DNA of 64,000 nt from Archivesica marissinica (taxonomy: Eukaryota > Mollusca > Bivalvia > Venerida > Vesicomyidae): the NCBI GenBank assembly GCA_014843695.1, contig CM026390.1:100517200-100581199 (forward strand). Direction: 5' to 3'. This document shows, piece after piece, positions 49,757 through 59,361 of this stretch. Within the stretch, counting starts at the first letter, position 1. Each line of letters opens with the position of its first letter. The translations under genes were made by a program, and so were the position numbers. The notes under the pieces are model-generated. The model saw only the letters and a program-made list of their open reading frames with translations. It made no database searches and was not told the DNA's origin.

Positions 49757-50130
49757 CCACAGGGTAATACTGTAGGGAAGGACGATTTGTGGTAGACAGA
49801 TGTAACTTTCCACAGGGTAATACTGCAGGGAAGGACGATTTGTGGTAGACAGATGTAACTTTCCAAAGGGTAATACTGTAGGGAAGGACGATTTGTGGTA
49901 GACAGATGTAACTTTCCACAGGGTAATACTGCAGGGAAGGACGATTTGTGGTAGACAGATGTAACTTTCCACAGGGTAATACTGTAGGGAAGGACGATTT
50001 GTGGTAGACAGATGTAACTTTCCACAGGGTAATACTGTAGGGAAGGACGATTTGTGGTAGACAGATGTAACTTTCCACAGGGTAATACTGTAGGGAAGGA
50101 CGATTTGTGGTAGTCAGATGTAACTTGGAT
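49757..50130. repeat. 53-bp minisatellite, about 7 units
   Basis: The unit starts AGGGTAATACTGTAGGGAAG and continues GACGATTTGTGGTAGACAGA. One register alternates TGTAGGG and TGCAGGG. Apparent minus-strand reading frames are only repeat translation. Confidence 0.95.
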
Positions 50131-50380
50131 TTGGTGGTGAATATGTGCTACATTGATGAATGTACATGGTGGGAGATTCATCGTTATGATATATTTTAAC
50201 ACTTTCCTTCATAGAGATTTAGGTTAATATACTATTACCGTATATCTGCATACAAACGACAGCCATTTAGCTATCATGCAGTGGATAAGTAGTCGCCATA
50301 TCTATCCTACCGGCATAGATACTGGGACTACATTTGATTCTGGCCTTTTTTATGAACATTGGTTTGGCTACTACATTTTC
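50131..50380. other. Unique spacer
   Basis: About 250 bp between two minisatellites. No gene or element was recognised. Confidence 0.5.
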
Positions 50381-53020
50381 AATGTATGTCGTATTGGTAA
50401 TGGCATCAAGAGGTGCTTCTATGAGGGAAAGGGTTAATGTATGTCATATTGGTAATGGCATCAAGAGGTGCTTCTATGAGGGAAAGGGTTAATGTATGTC
50501 GTATTGGTAATGGCATCAAGAGATGCTTCTATGAGGGAAAGGATTAATGTATGTTGTATTGGTAATGGCGCCAAGAGGTGCTTCTATGAGGGAAAGGGTT
50601 AATGTATATCGTATTGGTAATGGCATCAAGAGGTGCTTCTATGACGGAACAGGATAATGTATGTTGTATTGGTAATGGCATCAAGAGGTGCTTCTATGAG
50701 GGAAAGGGTCAATGTATGTCGCAGTGGTAATGGCATCAAGAGGTGCTTCTATGAGGGAAAGGGTTAATGTATGTCATATTGGTAATGACATCAAGAAGTG
50801 CTTCTATGAGGGAAAGGGTTAACGTATGTTGTATTGGTAATGGCATCAAGAGGTGCTTCTATGAGGGAAAGGGTTAATGTATGTCATATTGGTAATGGCA
50901 TCAAGAAGTGCTTCTATGAGGGAAAGGGTTAATGTATGTCATATTGGTAATGGCATCAAGAAGTGCTTCTATGAGGGAAAGGGTTAATGTATGTCATATT
51001 GGTAATGGCATCAAGATGTGCTTCTATGAGGGAAAGGGTTAATGTATGTTGTATTGGTAATGGCATCAAAAGGTGCTTCTATGAGGGAACGGGTTAATGT
51101 ATGTCGTATTGGTATTGGCATCAAGAGGTGTTTCTATGAGGGAAAGGGTCAATGTATGTTGTATTGGTAATGGCATCAAGGTGCTTCTATGAGGGAAAGG
51201 GTCAATGTATGTCGCATTGGTAATGGCATCAAGAGGTGCTTCTATGAGGGAAAGGGTTAATGTATGCCGTATTGGTAATGGCATCAAGAGGTGCTTCTAT
51301 GAAGGATAGGGTTAATGTATGTCATATTGGTAATGGCATCAAGAGGTGCTTCTATGAGGGAACAGGTTAATGTATGTCATATTGGTAATGGCATCAAGAG
51401 GTGCTTCTATGAGGGAAAGGGTTAATGTATGTCGTATTGGTAATGGCATCAAGAAGTGCTTCTATGAGGAAAAGGGTTAATGTATGTCGTATTGGTAATG
51501 GCATCAAGAGGTGCTTCTATGAGGGAAAGGGTTAATGTATATCGTATTGGTAATGGCATCAAGAAGTGCTTCTATGAGGGAAAGGGTTAATGTATGTTGT
51601 ATTGGTAATGGCATCAAGAGGTGCTTCTATGAGGGAAAAGGTTAATGTATGTCATATTGGTAATGGCATCAAGAGGTGCTTCTATGAGGGAAAGGGTTAA
51701 TGTATGTCATATTGGTAATGGCATCAAGAAGTGCTTCTATGAGGGAAAGGGTTAATGTATGTCATATTGGTAATGGCATCAAGATGTGCTTCTATGAGGG
51801 AAAGGGTCAATGTATGTCGTATTGGTAATGGCATCAAGAGGTGCTTCTATGAGGGAACGGGTTAATGTATGTCGTATTGGTATTGGCATCAAGAGGTGTT
51901 TCTATGAGGGAAAGGGTCAATGTATGTTGTATTGGTAATGGCATCAAGGTGCTTCTATGAGGGAAAGGGTCAATGTATGTCGCATTGGTAATGGCATCAA
52001 GAGGTGCTTCTATGAGGGAAAGGGTTAATGTATGCCGTATTGGTAATGGCATCAAGAGGTGCTTCTATGAAGGATAGGGTTAATGTATGTCGTATTGGTA
52101 ATGGCATCAAGAGGTGCTTCTATGAGGGAACAGGTTAATGTATGTCATATTGGTAATGGCATCAAGAGGTGCTTCTATGAGGGAAAGGGTTAATGTATGT
52201 CATATTGGTAATGGCATCAAGAGGTGCTTATATGAGGGAACAGGTTAATGTATGTCATATTGGTAATGGCATCAAGAGGTGCTTCTATGAGGGAAAGGGT
52301 TAATGTATGTCGTATTGGTAATGGCATCAAGAGGTGCTTCTATGAGGGAAAGGGTTAATGTATGTCGTATTGGTAATGGCATCAAGAGGTGCTTCTATGA
52401 GGGAAAGGGTTAATGTATGTCGTATTGGTAATGGCATGAAGAGGTGCTTCTATGAGGGAAAGGGTTAATGTATGTCATATTGGTAATGGCATCAAGAGGT
52501 GCTTCTATGAGGGAAAGGGTTAATGTATGTCATATTGGTAATGGAATCAAGAGGTGCTTCTATGAGGGAAAGGGTTAATGTATGTCATATTGGTAATGGC
52601 ATGAAGAGGTGCTTCTATGAGGGAACAGGTTAATGTATGTCATATTGGTAATAGCATCAAGAGGTGCTTCTATGAGGGAAAGGGTTAATGTAGATCATAT
52701 TGGTAATGGCATCAAGAGGTGCTTCTATGAGGGAAAGGGTTAATGTATGTCGTATTGGTAATGGCATCAAGACGTGCTTCTATGAGGGAAAGGGTTAATG
52801 TATGTCGTATTGGTAATGGCATCAAGAGGTGCTTCTATGAGGGAAAGGGTTAATGTATGTCGTATTGGTAATGGCATCAAGAGGTGCTTCTATATGAGGG
52901 AAAGGGTTAATGTATGTCATATTGGTAATGGCATCAAGAGGTGCTTCTATGAGGGAAAGGGTTAATGTATGTCGTATTTGTAATGGCATCAAGAGGTGCT
53001 TCTATGAGGGAAAGGGTTAA
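50381..53020. repeat. 55-bp minisatellite, about 48 units, with a 768-bp block duplication
   Basis: The unit starts AATGTATGTCGTATTGGTAA and continues TGGCATCAAGAGGTGCTTCT and ATGAGGGAAAGGGTT. A run with several private variants (GGTATTGGC, the 3-bp-deleted CATCAAGGTGCTTC, GTATGCCG, GAAGGATAGG) at 51066-51320 recurs at 51834-52088, an offset of 768 bp. A whole block of about 14 units was thus duplicated at once. Confidence 0.96.
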
Positions 53021-53056
53021 AGAACATAATAAAGACATATCTTCTGTGTTCGAGGT

Positions 53057-53515
53057 GTCCGCCAGTCCAGATATTCCTGCATCGAGAGTCTGCCAGTCCA
53101 GATATTCCTGCATCGAGAGTCGCCAGTCCAGATATTCCTGCATCGAGAGTCTGCCAGTCCAGATATTCCTGCATCGAGAGTCTGCCAGTCCAGATATTCC
53201 TGCATCGAGAGTCTGCCAGTCCAGATATTCCTGCATCGAGAGTCTGCCAGTCCAGATATTCCTGCATCGAGAGTCTGCCAGTCCAGATATTCCTGCATCG
53301 AGAGTCTGCCAGACCAGATATTCCTGCATCGAGAGCCTGCCAGCCACGATCTTCCTGCATTGAGAGTCTGCCAGCCCAGATATTCCTGCATCGAGAGTCT
53401 GCCAGCCGCGATCTTCCTGCATTGAGAGTCTGCCAGTCCAGATATTCTTGCAGCGAGAATCTGCCAATCCAGATCTTCTTGTATCGAGAGTCTGCGAGTC
53501 AATCAAACAAGTGCA
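53057..53515. repeat. 31-bp minisatellite, about 15 units
   Basis: The unit is AGTCCAGATATTCCTGCATC plus GAGAGTCTGCC. Units diverge toward the right (CAGCCACGATCTTCC and CAATCCAGATC). It almost directly follows the 55-bp array. Confidence 0.95.
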
Positions 53516-53565
53516 TCCTATCTATGACCACTAGACGTCTATAGCAGATACGATAGTAAGGAATA

Positions 53566-53665
53566 TAGAGCCTCCGTGGCCAAGTGGTCTTAACATATGG
53601 TGTCGTTGGATCTCGCCTTTCACTGCTATCATCAGAGTTGCAGGTTCGCTGACTATCAGTGACAA
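53566..53665 (+). mobile_element. tRNA-like SINE head remnant
   Basis: The plus strand reads GCCTCCGTGGCCAAGTGGTC, a good class-II A box, with GCAGGTTCGCTG in the B-box position. The body beyond is not recognisable. It is possibly the same head type as the element at 12790-13077. Confidence 0.4.
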
Positions 53666-53711
53666 GTCACGTGATAAATGGTAATATATGAGAAAGTTGT
53701 CAGATCGTTTT

Positions 53712-53949
53712 AGTTTAGTTTATACAAATTTATTTTAGCTCGATTGCGAAACAAGTTATTTCAACTTATATAAATCACTCTCGAGACCTCATTCCTGATG
53801 GAATCCATCGCCACGAGGGAGAGAGAAGAGGCAATGTGGAATTTAAATGCCTTTCCTAAGGGCACAATCGTAACGGCTCCAGTGGGGCTTGAACTCCGGA
53901 CCTTTTGCACCTGAAGCGAACGCGCATCCACTGCGCTATCACGACTTCA
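53712..53949 (-). mobile_element. SINE family A copy
   Basis: Full-length element with an 8-bp target duplication ATCGTTTT at 53704-53711 and 53950-53957. The head on the minus strand reads AAGTCGTGATAGCGCAGTGG. Confidence 0.85.
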
Positions 53950-53957
53950 ATCGTTTT

Positions 53958-54442
53958 GATTGGCATAGATTGACTTAAGAACTATGTTCCTGTTCCAACC
54001 CTGGAAGTCAGCCACAACAGACTGAGTCACTGATCTGTCAGTAAGACTTGCAAGAGGAGTTGGCAGTAGGCTATTCAGATAGAGATAGATAGAATATCCA
54101 CAACTAGTTAAAACACATACAAACCTACGAATGGCATTTTAGATTCGCTCAATCGATGGGGCTGGCGATAACACACTCAATAGATCTGCATTCATAAAAA
54201 AACATTACAAACGGCGAAATTGAAATAAGGGAGGTAACTGGCAGCTTTTTGGTGTGTTTTTATACGTTTATTTATGGCCGCCCCTAGTTCATCGGGCAAA
54301 CGCCTACATAAGTATGAAAGGCATACAATACTTATAAAGTGTGTGTATTGCGTATACAATCGGCAATATACACTGCATGTGGCACTTACAATATGACCAC
54401 GACCGTACATAAACATAATAATTTGTTACAACAATGCATAAA
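53958..54442. other. Upstream unique region
   Basis: A 74-codon minus-strand frame (54416-54192) shows no motif. A GTTTATTTATGGCCGCCCCT stretch at about 54266 resembles the tail of a SINE, but no head follows. No gene was supported. Confidence 0.4.
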
Positions 54443-54552
54443 CGTGTTTTATGTTTATTTATCGTTGCTACCGGTTACCCATATATGAGCGACGCCTCCT
54501 GGAGAGATTAGTAATTTTAGCGTTTTACCACTGGGCTACAGATCCGTCTGTA
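54443..54552 (-). mobile_element. SINE family C, internally deleted copy
   Basis: The tail half (TTTATTTATCGTTGCTACCG and GAGCGACGCCTCCTGGAGAG) joins directly to the end of the head (TTACCACTGGGCTACAGATC). Most of the body and the B box have been lost. Confidence 0.7.
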
Positions 54553-55049
54553 TGCATAAACGTGTTTAAAGGATTATGTATTATACCTCTATGAAACAGC
54601 ATTGCCAAGGGTTTGCTTCCCTAATAATAACTTTAACAACAGTGTAATCATCGTATACAAAGTTAGCGCACTTCAGCTTAAGTGTCGTGCTATTAAATGA
54701 AAGTAGCCTATAAACGTGGTGTGCATGGTAGGCCATGAACAGTCGCCTAAATACGCCGTCCTAATACTGGGATACGTTACTTAGGACAACAAGAGTATGA
54801 AGTTCTATTCAGACTCTAAAACAATGTTTGAACATAATATACAGTCGTACATGACTTTATAAACCGGAATCTCATCCAAATTCCATTTCTAGATTATGAG
54901 AACATAACTTTAAACATGTACGGTGTTTTCGTAGCATAACATTCCACACTACACCTAGATATTTTTCATAGCAGAAATGTTTGAATTTTCTATTATAATA
55001 ATCAAGCTAAGACACAGTCAGGGTAGAAATATTCCACTCTTCAACTTTC
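54553..55049. other. Upstream unique region, nothing recognised
   Basis: About 500 bp of AT-rich single-copy sequence. No exon, repeat or RNA gene was supported on either strand. Confidence 0.5.
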
Positions 55050-55059
55050 AACTTTTTAC

Positions 55060-55294
55060 TGTGGAAGTCGTGATAGCGCTGTGGATGCGCGTTCGCTTCA
55101 GGTGCGAAAGGTCCGGAGTTCGAGCCCCACTGGAGCCGTTACGATTGTGCCTTAGGCAAGGCATTTAAATTCCACGTTGCCTCTTATCTCTCCCTCGTGG
55201 CGATGGATTCCATCAGGAATGATGTCTCGATAGTGATTTATATAAGTTGAAATAACTTGTTTCGCAATCGAGCTAAAATAAATTTGTATAAACT
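55060..55294 (+). mobile_element. SINE family A reference copy (plus strand)
   Basis: The head reads AAGTCGTGATAGCGCTGTGG (A box), then TTCGCTTCAGGTGCGAA, a perfect 5-bp anticodon stem with loop TTCAGGT (anticodon CAG, Leu-like), then GGAGTTCGAGCC (B box). The body carries GCCTTAGGCAAGGCATTTAA, and the tail ends GCTAAAATAAATTTGTATAA. A 10-bp target duplication AACTTTTTAC flanks it at 55050-55059 and 55295-55304. Length is about 235 bp. Other copies start at 1533, 10152, 11824, 53712, 55467 and 61797. These are pseudo-tRNAs, not tRNA genes. Confidence 0.87.
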
Positions 55295-55304
55295 AACTTT
55301 TTAC

Positions 55305-55385
55305 AGACGAATCTGTAGTCCAGTGGTTAATACGCTGGACTGGTAACTCAGGTATCGCATGTTCGATCAAAGTCCCCTGATGTGG
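55305..55385 (+). mobile_element. SINE family C head fragment
   Basis: The plus strand reads ACGAATCTGTAGTCCAGTGG then CTGGACTGGTAACTCAG and GTTCGATCAA. A decayed A box, anticodon arm and B box of family C directly follow the SINE A target duplication. Confidence 0.6.
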
Positions 55386-55405
55386 TGCGGTGCTAATTGC
55401 TAGTC

Positions 55406-57012
55406 TGCTTAGCCAATACCCAGTACTTCGTCCCCTGATGCGGAGTTATGATAATTGCCATGCTTACGTTTATACAAATTTATTTTAGCTCGATTGCGAA
55501 ACAAGTTATTTCAACTTATATAAATCACTCTCGAGACCTCATTCCTGATGGAATCCATCGCCACGAGGGAGAGAGAAGAGGCAACGTGGAATTTAAATGC
55601 CTTGCCTAAGGGCACAATCGTAACGGCTCCAGTAGGGCTTGAACTCCGGACCTTTCGCACCTGAAGCGAACGCGCATCCACTGCGCTATCACGACTTGCC
55701 ATGCTTAAACACAATAACCTACCCAGTACTTCGTCCCTTTATGTGATGTCGTGCTAATTGTCATGCTTAAACAATAGCCTACCCAGTACTTCGTCCCCTG
55801 ATGTGGGTTCGTGCTAATTGCCATGCTTAAACAATACCTACCCAGTACTTCGTCCCCTGCTGTAGGGTTGTGCTAATTGCCATGCTTAAACAATACCTAC
55901 CCAGTACTTCGTCCCCTGATGTAGGTTCGTGATAATTGCCATGCTTAAACAATACCCAACCAGTACTTCGTCCCCTGATGTGGGTTCGTGCTAATTACCA
56001 TGCTTAAACAATACCTACCCAGTACTTCGTCCCCTGATGTGCTGTTGTGCTAATTGTCATGCTTAAACAATACCTACCCAGTACTTCGTCCCCTGATGTG
56101 GGTTCGTGCTAATTGCCATGCTTAAACAATACCTACACAGTACTTCGTCCCCTGATGTGGGTTCGTGCTAATTGCCATGCTTAAACAATACCTACCCAGT
56201 ACTTCGTCCCCTGATGTGGGTTCGTGCTAATTGCCATGCTTAAACAATACCTACCCAGTACTTCGTCCCCTGATGTGGGTTCGTGCTAATTACCATGCTT
56301 AAACAATACCTACCCAGTACTTCGTCCCCTGGTGTGGTGTTGTGCTAATTGTCATGCTTAAACAATAGCCTACCCAGTACTTCGTCCCCTTGATGTGGTG
56401 TTGTGCTAATTGCCATGCTTAAACAATAGCCTACCCAGTAATTCGTTCCCTTGATGTGGTGTTGTGCTAATTGCCATGCTTAAACAATAGCCTACCCAGT
56501 ACTTCGTCCCCTGATGTGGTATTGTGCTAATTGTCATGCTTAAACAATAGCCTACCCAGTACTTCGTCCCCTGCTGTAGGGTCGTGCTAATTGCCATGCT
56601 TAAACAATACCTACCCAGTACTTCGTCCCCTGCTGTAGGGTCGTGCTAATTGCCATGCTTAAACAATACCTACCCAGTACTTCGTCCCCTGATGTAGGGT
56701 CGTGCTAATTGCCATGCTTAAACAATACCTACCCAGTACTTCGTCCCCTGCTGTAGGGTCGTGCTAATTGTCATACTTAAACAATACCTACCCAGTACTT
56801 CGTCCCCTGATGTAGGGTCGTGCTAATTGCCATGCTTAAACAATACCTACCCAGTACTTCGTCCCCTGCTGTAGGGTCTTGCTAATTGCCATACTTAAAC
56901 AATACCTACCCGGTACTTCGTCCCCTGATGTAGGGTCGTGCTAATTACCATACTTAAACAATACCTACCCGGTACTTTGTCCCCTGATGTAGGGTCGTGC
57001 TAATTACCATGC
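55406..57012. repeat. 59-bp minisatellite, about 23 units, interrupted by a SINE
   Basis: The unit starts ACCCAGTACTTCGTCCCCTG and continues ATGTGGGTTCGTGCTAATTG and CCATGCTTAAACAATACCT. The variants TGCTGTAGGGTC and TGATGTGGTGTTG mark sub-blocks. A family A SINE is inserted in the first complete unit. Confidence 0.95.
55467..55697 (-). mobile_element. SINE family A inserted into a minisatellite unit
   Basis: Full-length copy. The target duplication GCCATGCTTA (55457-55466 and 55698-55707) is part of the 59-bp unit itself, so the element landed after the array sequence existed. It is very similar to the copies at 53712 and 55060. Confidence 0.88.
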
Positions 57013-57520
57013 TTAGCCGTACTTCTTCCCCTAGTGTATTAGTAAGGCTTGGTGTAGTTTCAACCAGAATGTTAATTATTTACCTATGTTTAGTAAGGAT
57101 TAGAGAACAATGTATTCAATATACACCCAGATTGTCGCTCATCTCATCTACATATTATTTTCCTTATCTGTGTGCGGTGTACAGGCGCTTTGCTGCCATT
57201 AGGCCAAAAGGCCCAGGCCTGCACATCATTTTGACAACACTTTTTAAAAATATATTTTACTATAATAGACCTAGGCTACCTAGATATTCCTGTCCTAGAC
57301 CTATAATAATGTATAATAGATATTATTTGTTATAAAAACATGTCCGAATTTGTCTTTTAAATGCAACAGAATGCGGGAAATTGCATCCTAAAAACCAAAA
57401 TATTCCGGGGGAACATGCCCCCGGGCCCCCTAGCAACCTCGTTCGCTACGCTCACTCAACATTCTTTACCCGGGCCTGCACATAATTTGCCTCCTGGCTA
57501 CGCCCCTGGTGTACATATAT
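57013..57520. repeat. Unclassified region with a GC-rich transposon-like fragment
   Basis: At about 57400-57510 the plus strand carries GAACATGCCCCCGGGCCCCC, then TTCGCTACGCTCACTC and CTGGCTACGCCCCTG. This combination is familiar from degenerate transposon ends in many invertebrate genomes (recalled, not verified). An open frame at 56997-57335 shows no protein motif. Confidence 0.35.
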
Positions 57521-57871
57521 TATAATTATGCTGCTGTATGTGTTATATGATAGTTAAAATGTAAGCCAACACTTTCAACCACTCTCAAAGGAAGTAAATT
57601 TATAGTTTTGCGCATAAAATGTGCATATATCAGAGATTTTAACGGTTTATTTAGCCTTACAAATCTTAAAAATACAATTAAATGGGTCGATCACCATCTT
57701 TGATATCCGTGTAGGCCTACCAATAAAAAGAGACAATTGTTTTCATTTTGGCGATCTCCTCAAGTATTATGTACCTGTAAATCTAATAATTCTCTATGTC
57801 AATAATAATAGTATTATATTGTTTAGTATTTGCAATATATCATGCTATATGACGATTCCATATTTATTTTT
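57521..57871. other. Unique AT-rich region
   Basis: An 84-codon plus-strand frame here is rich in Ile and Tyr with no recognisable motif. No gene was supported. Confidence 0.4.
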
Positions 57872-58123
57872 TTAAAAACTTTATTTAATTTACAACGATT
57901 GCGTAGCAAGTTCTAACAACTTATATTAATTACTCTCGTTGGCGCGGATGAAAGTGTAAATGTGGTCATTCCTGTCGGAGGAATCCAGAGTACCCGGAGA
58001 AAACTCATCTGTCCGATCTGGCGACCATCGTACCATCCCACATCTCATACTTCCCGGTCCGAGGATTGAACCCAGGTCGCATTGGTGAGAAGCGAGCCCA
58101 CTAACCACTGAGCTAATCGGACA
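57872..58123 (-). mobile_element. SINE family B reference copy
   Basis: From the right end the minus strand reads TGTCCGATTAGCTCAGTGGT (A box) and GGGTTCAATCCTCGGACC (B box plus stem). The body and tail follow at the left, ending TTGTAAATTAAATAAAG. The tail region (AACTTGCTACGCAATCGTTG) resembles the corresponding part of family A. Confidence 0.8.
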
Positions 58124-58315
58124 GTTCAATGGAGAATGCGTTGTATATCTCTCTATATATCTTCCTCTAATGTCGAACCCCTCGGGTATATACGGATGAC
58201 TACATGTCTGATGATAATGAGTGAGCTTATTTACCCTCATCTCCGGCGAATCATGTGGGCGAGCGTACTTCATGTATTGTCATTGTCTGTTCACTCGAGT
58301 GTGAATCGGTGATGA

Positions 58316-58348
58316 TCGGCAATGTCCGTCTATGACGGAAATTGCCGA
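58316..58348. other. Hairpin with 15-bp stem
   Basis: TCGGCAATGTCCGTC, a 3-base loop, then GACGGAAATTGCCGA: 14 of 15 positions pair. Weaker pairing extends outward for another 15 bases or so (GAATCGGTGATGA against CGTTCGCCGAATC). It could be a MITE remnant or a structured RNA; no evidence of expression. Confidence 0.5.
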
Positions 58349-58502
58349 CGTTCGCCGAATCAACCTAAATATTTAGACTAGTTTTTACTGTAGATTTCTG
58401 AGTGTATATATTGTATGGTTTAGGCACTATCCCTAAATAAACGAATATACGTTAGGCGTTGTGTTAGTGAGCCCTGTGTGACAAATATAAAAAGTTGAAA
58501 TT

Positions 58503-58781
58503 GTGTGTTTTACGTATATTTATCGTCGCAACCGGTTGCCCATATGAGCGACGCCTCCTGAAGAGTCATTGTTGGAGGATAGTGCAATGCACATACAGAG
58601 ACCCATTCCAGAGTCTCATTCGGTTCTTTTACGTGCACAGTGTACAGCACCGACACGATACCTCGGTTTAAAGTTCCACCTGAAAAACTGTTTTATTAGA
58701 GTCAGACGGGAGGATCGAACCTGCAACCCCTGGATTATTAGTCTAACGGGGTTAACCACTGGACTACAGATCCGTCTGTTA
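58503..58781 (-). mobile_element. SINE family C copy
   Basis: Near full-length copy with a head to the right (ACCACTGGACTACAGATCCG on the plus strand) and the tail CGCAACCGGTTGCCC. Small deletions lie in the body. No clean target duplication was found. Confidence 0.8.
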
Positions 58782-58782
58782 T

Positions 58783-58833
58783 CAGGGGACGAAGTACTGG
58801 GCATTGTTTAAGCATGGCAATTTAGCACCACAT
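58783..58833 (-). repeat. Single inverted unit of the 59-bp minisatellite
   Basis: The plus strand reads CAGGGGACGAAGTACTGGGC then TGTTTAAGCATGGCAATTTA, the reverse complement of the unit at 55406-57012. It lies 1.8 kb away and in opposite orientation. Confidence 0.8.
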
Positions 58834-59361
58834 GAAGGCACGGTCCAACAGGGACATACCTCCATCACATTAGACAAGTATTGGTGTAACACAGTGGCTA
58901 GCCTGGGAACAGGCGTCCGTATATTTTGCCTGGTCAGTCAAATAAATATATGTTAGCACCGAGACTATTAATTGTGCCTATTTGAGTTTCTGATAATATC
59001 AATAATGGTCATTTTGCCAGAAGTTAAAAAGTAAAAAAAAATCGACAGACTGGAACACATACAGAATAAGAAACATAGGCCTACTTACTTTTTGATTATA
59101 TCCCAGATACAAGCGTTGTGTTCTTCTGTGTTTGATTCTGTAGTGTCTACCAGTATGTGACTGTTATACTGAGCGCCTATTTGATAACAATAATTATTTG
59201 CATGCCCTAAATATGATAACGTCCTACAATATATAAGCACGCCCTGGGAGTAAAAATCAGTCTCTATAAAGCACGATCTCCAATTGATGAAGGCCTAGAG
59301 TATAATTATTTCATACCTATTCTGAACATATATATAGTCAGACAGCATCTTGCACACAATA
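58834..59361. other. Unique region left of the foldback element
   Basis: AT-rich sequence with no recognisable gene, SINE or tandem repeat. Confidence 0.5.

Noticed and set aside
55060..55140. Functional tRNA-Leu gene
   Set aside because: The head has A and B boxes and a clean anticodon arm, but the acceptor stem does not close and the sequence continues into a SINE body with a target-site duplication.
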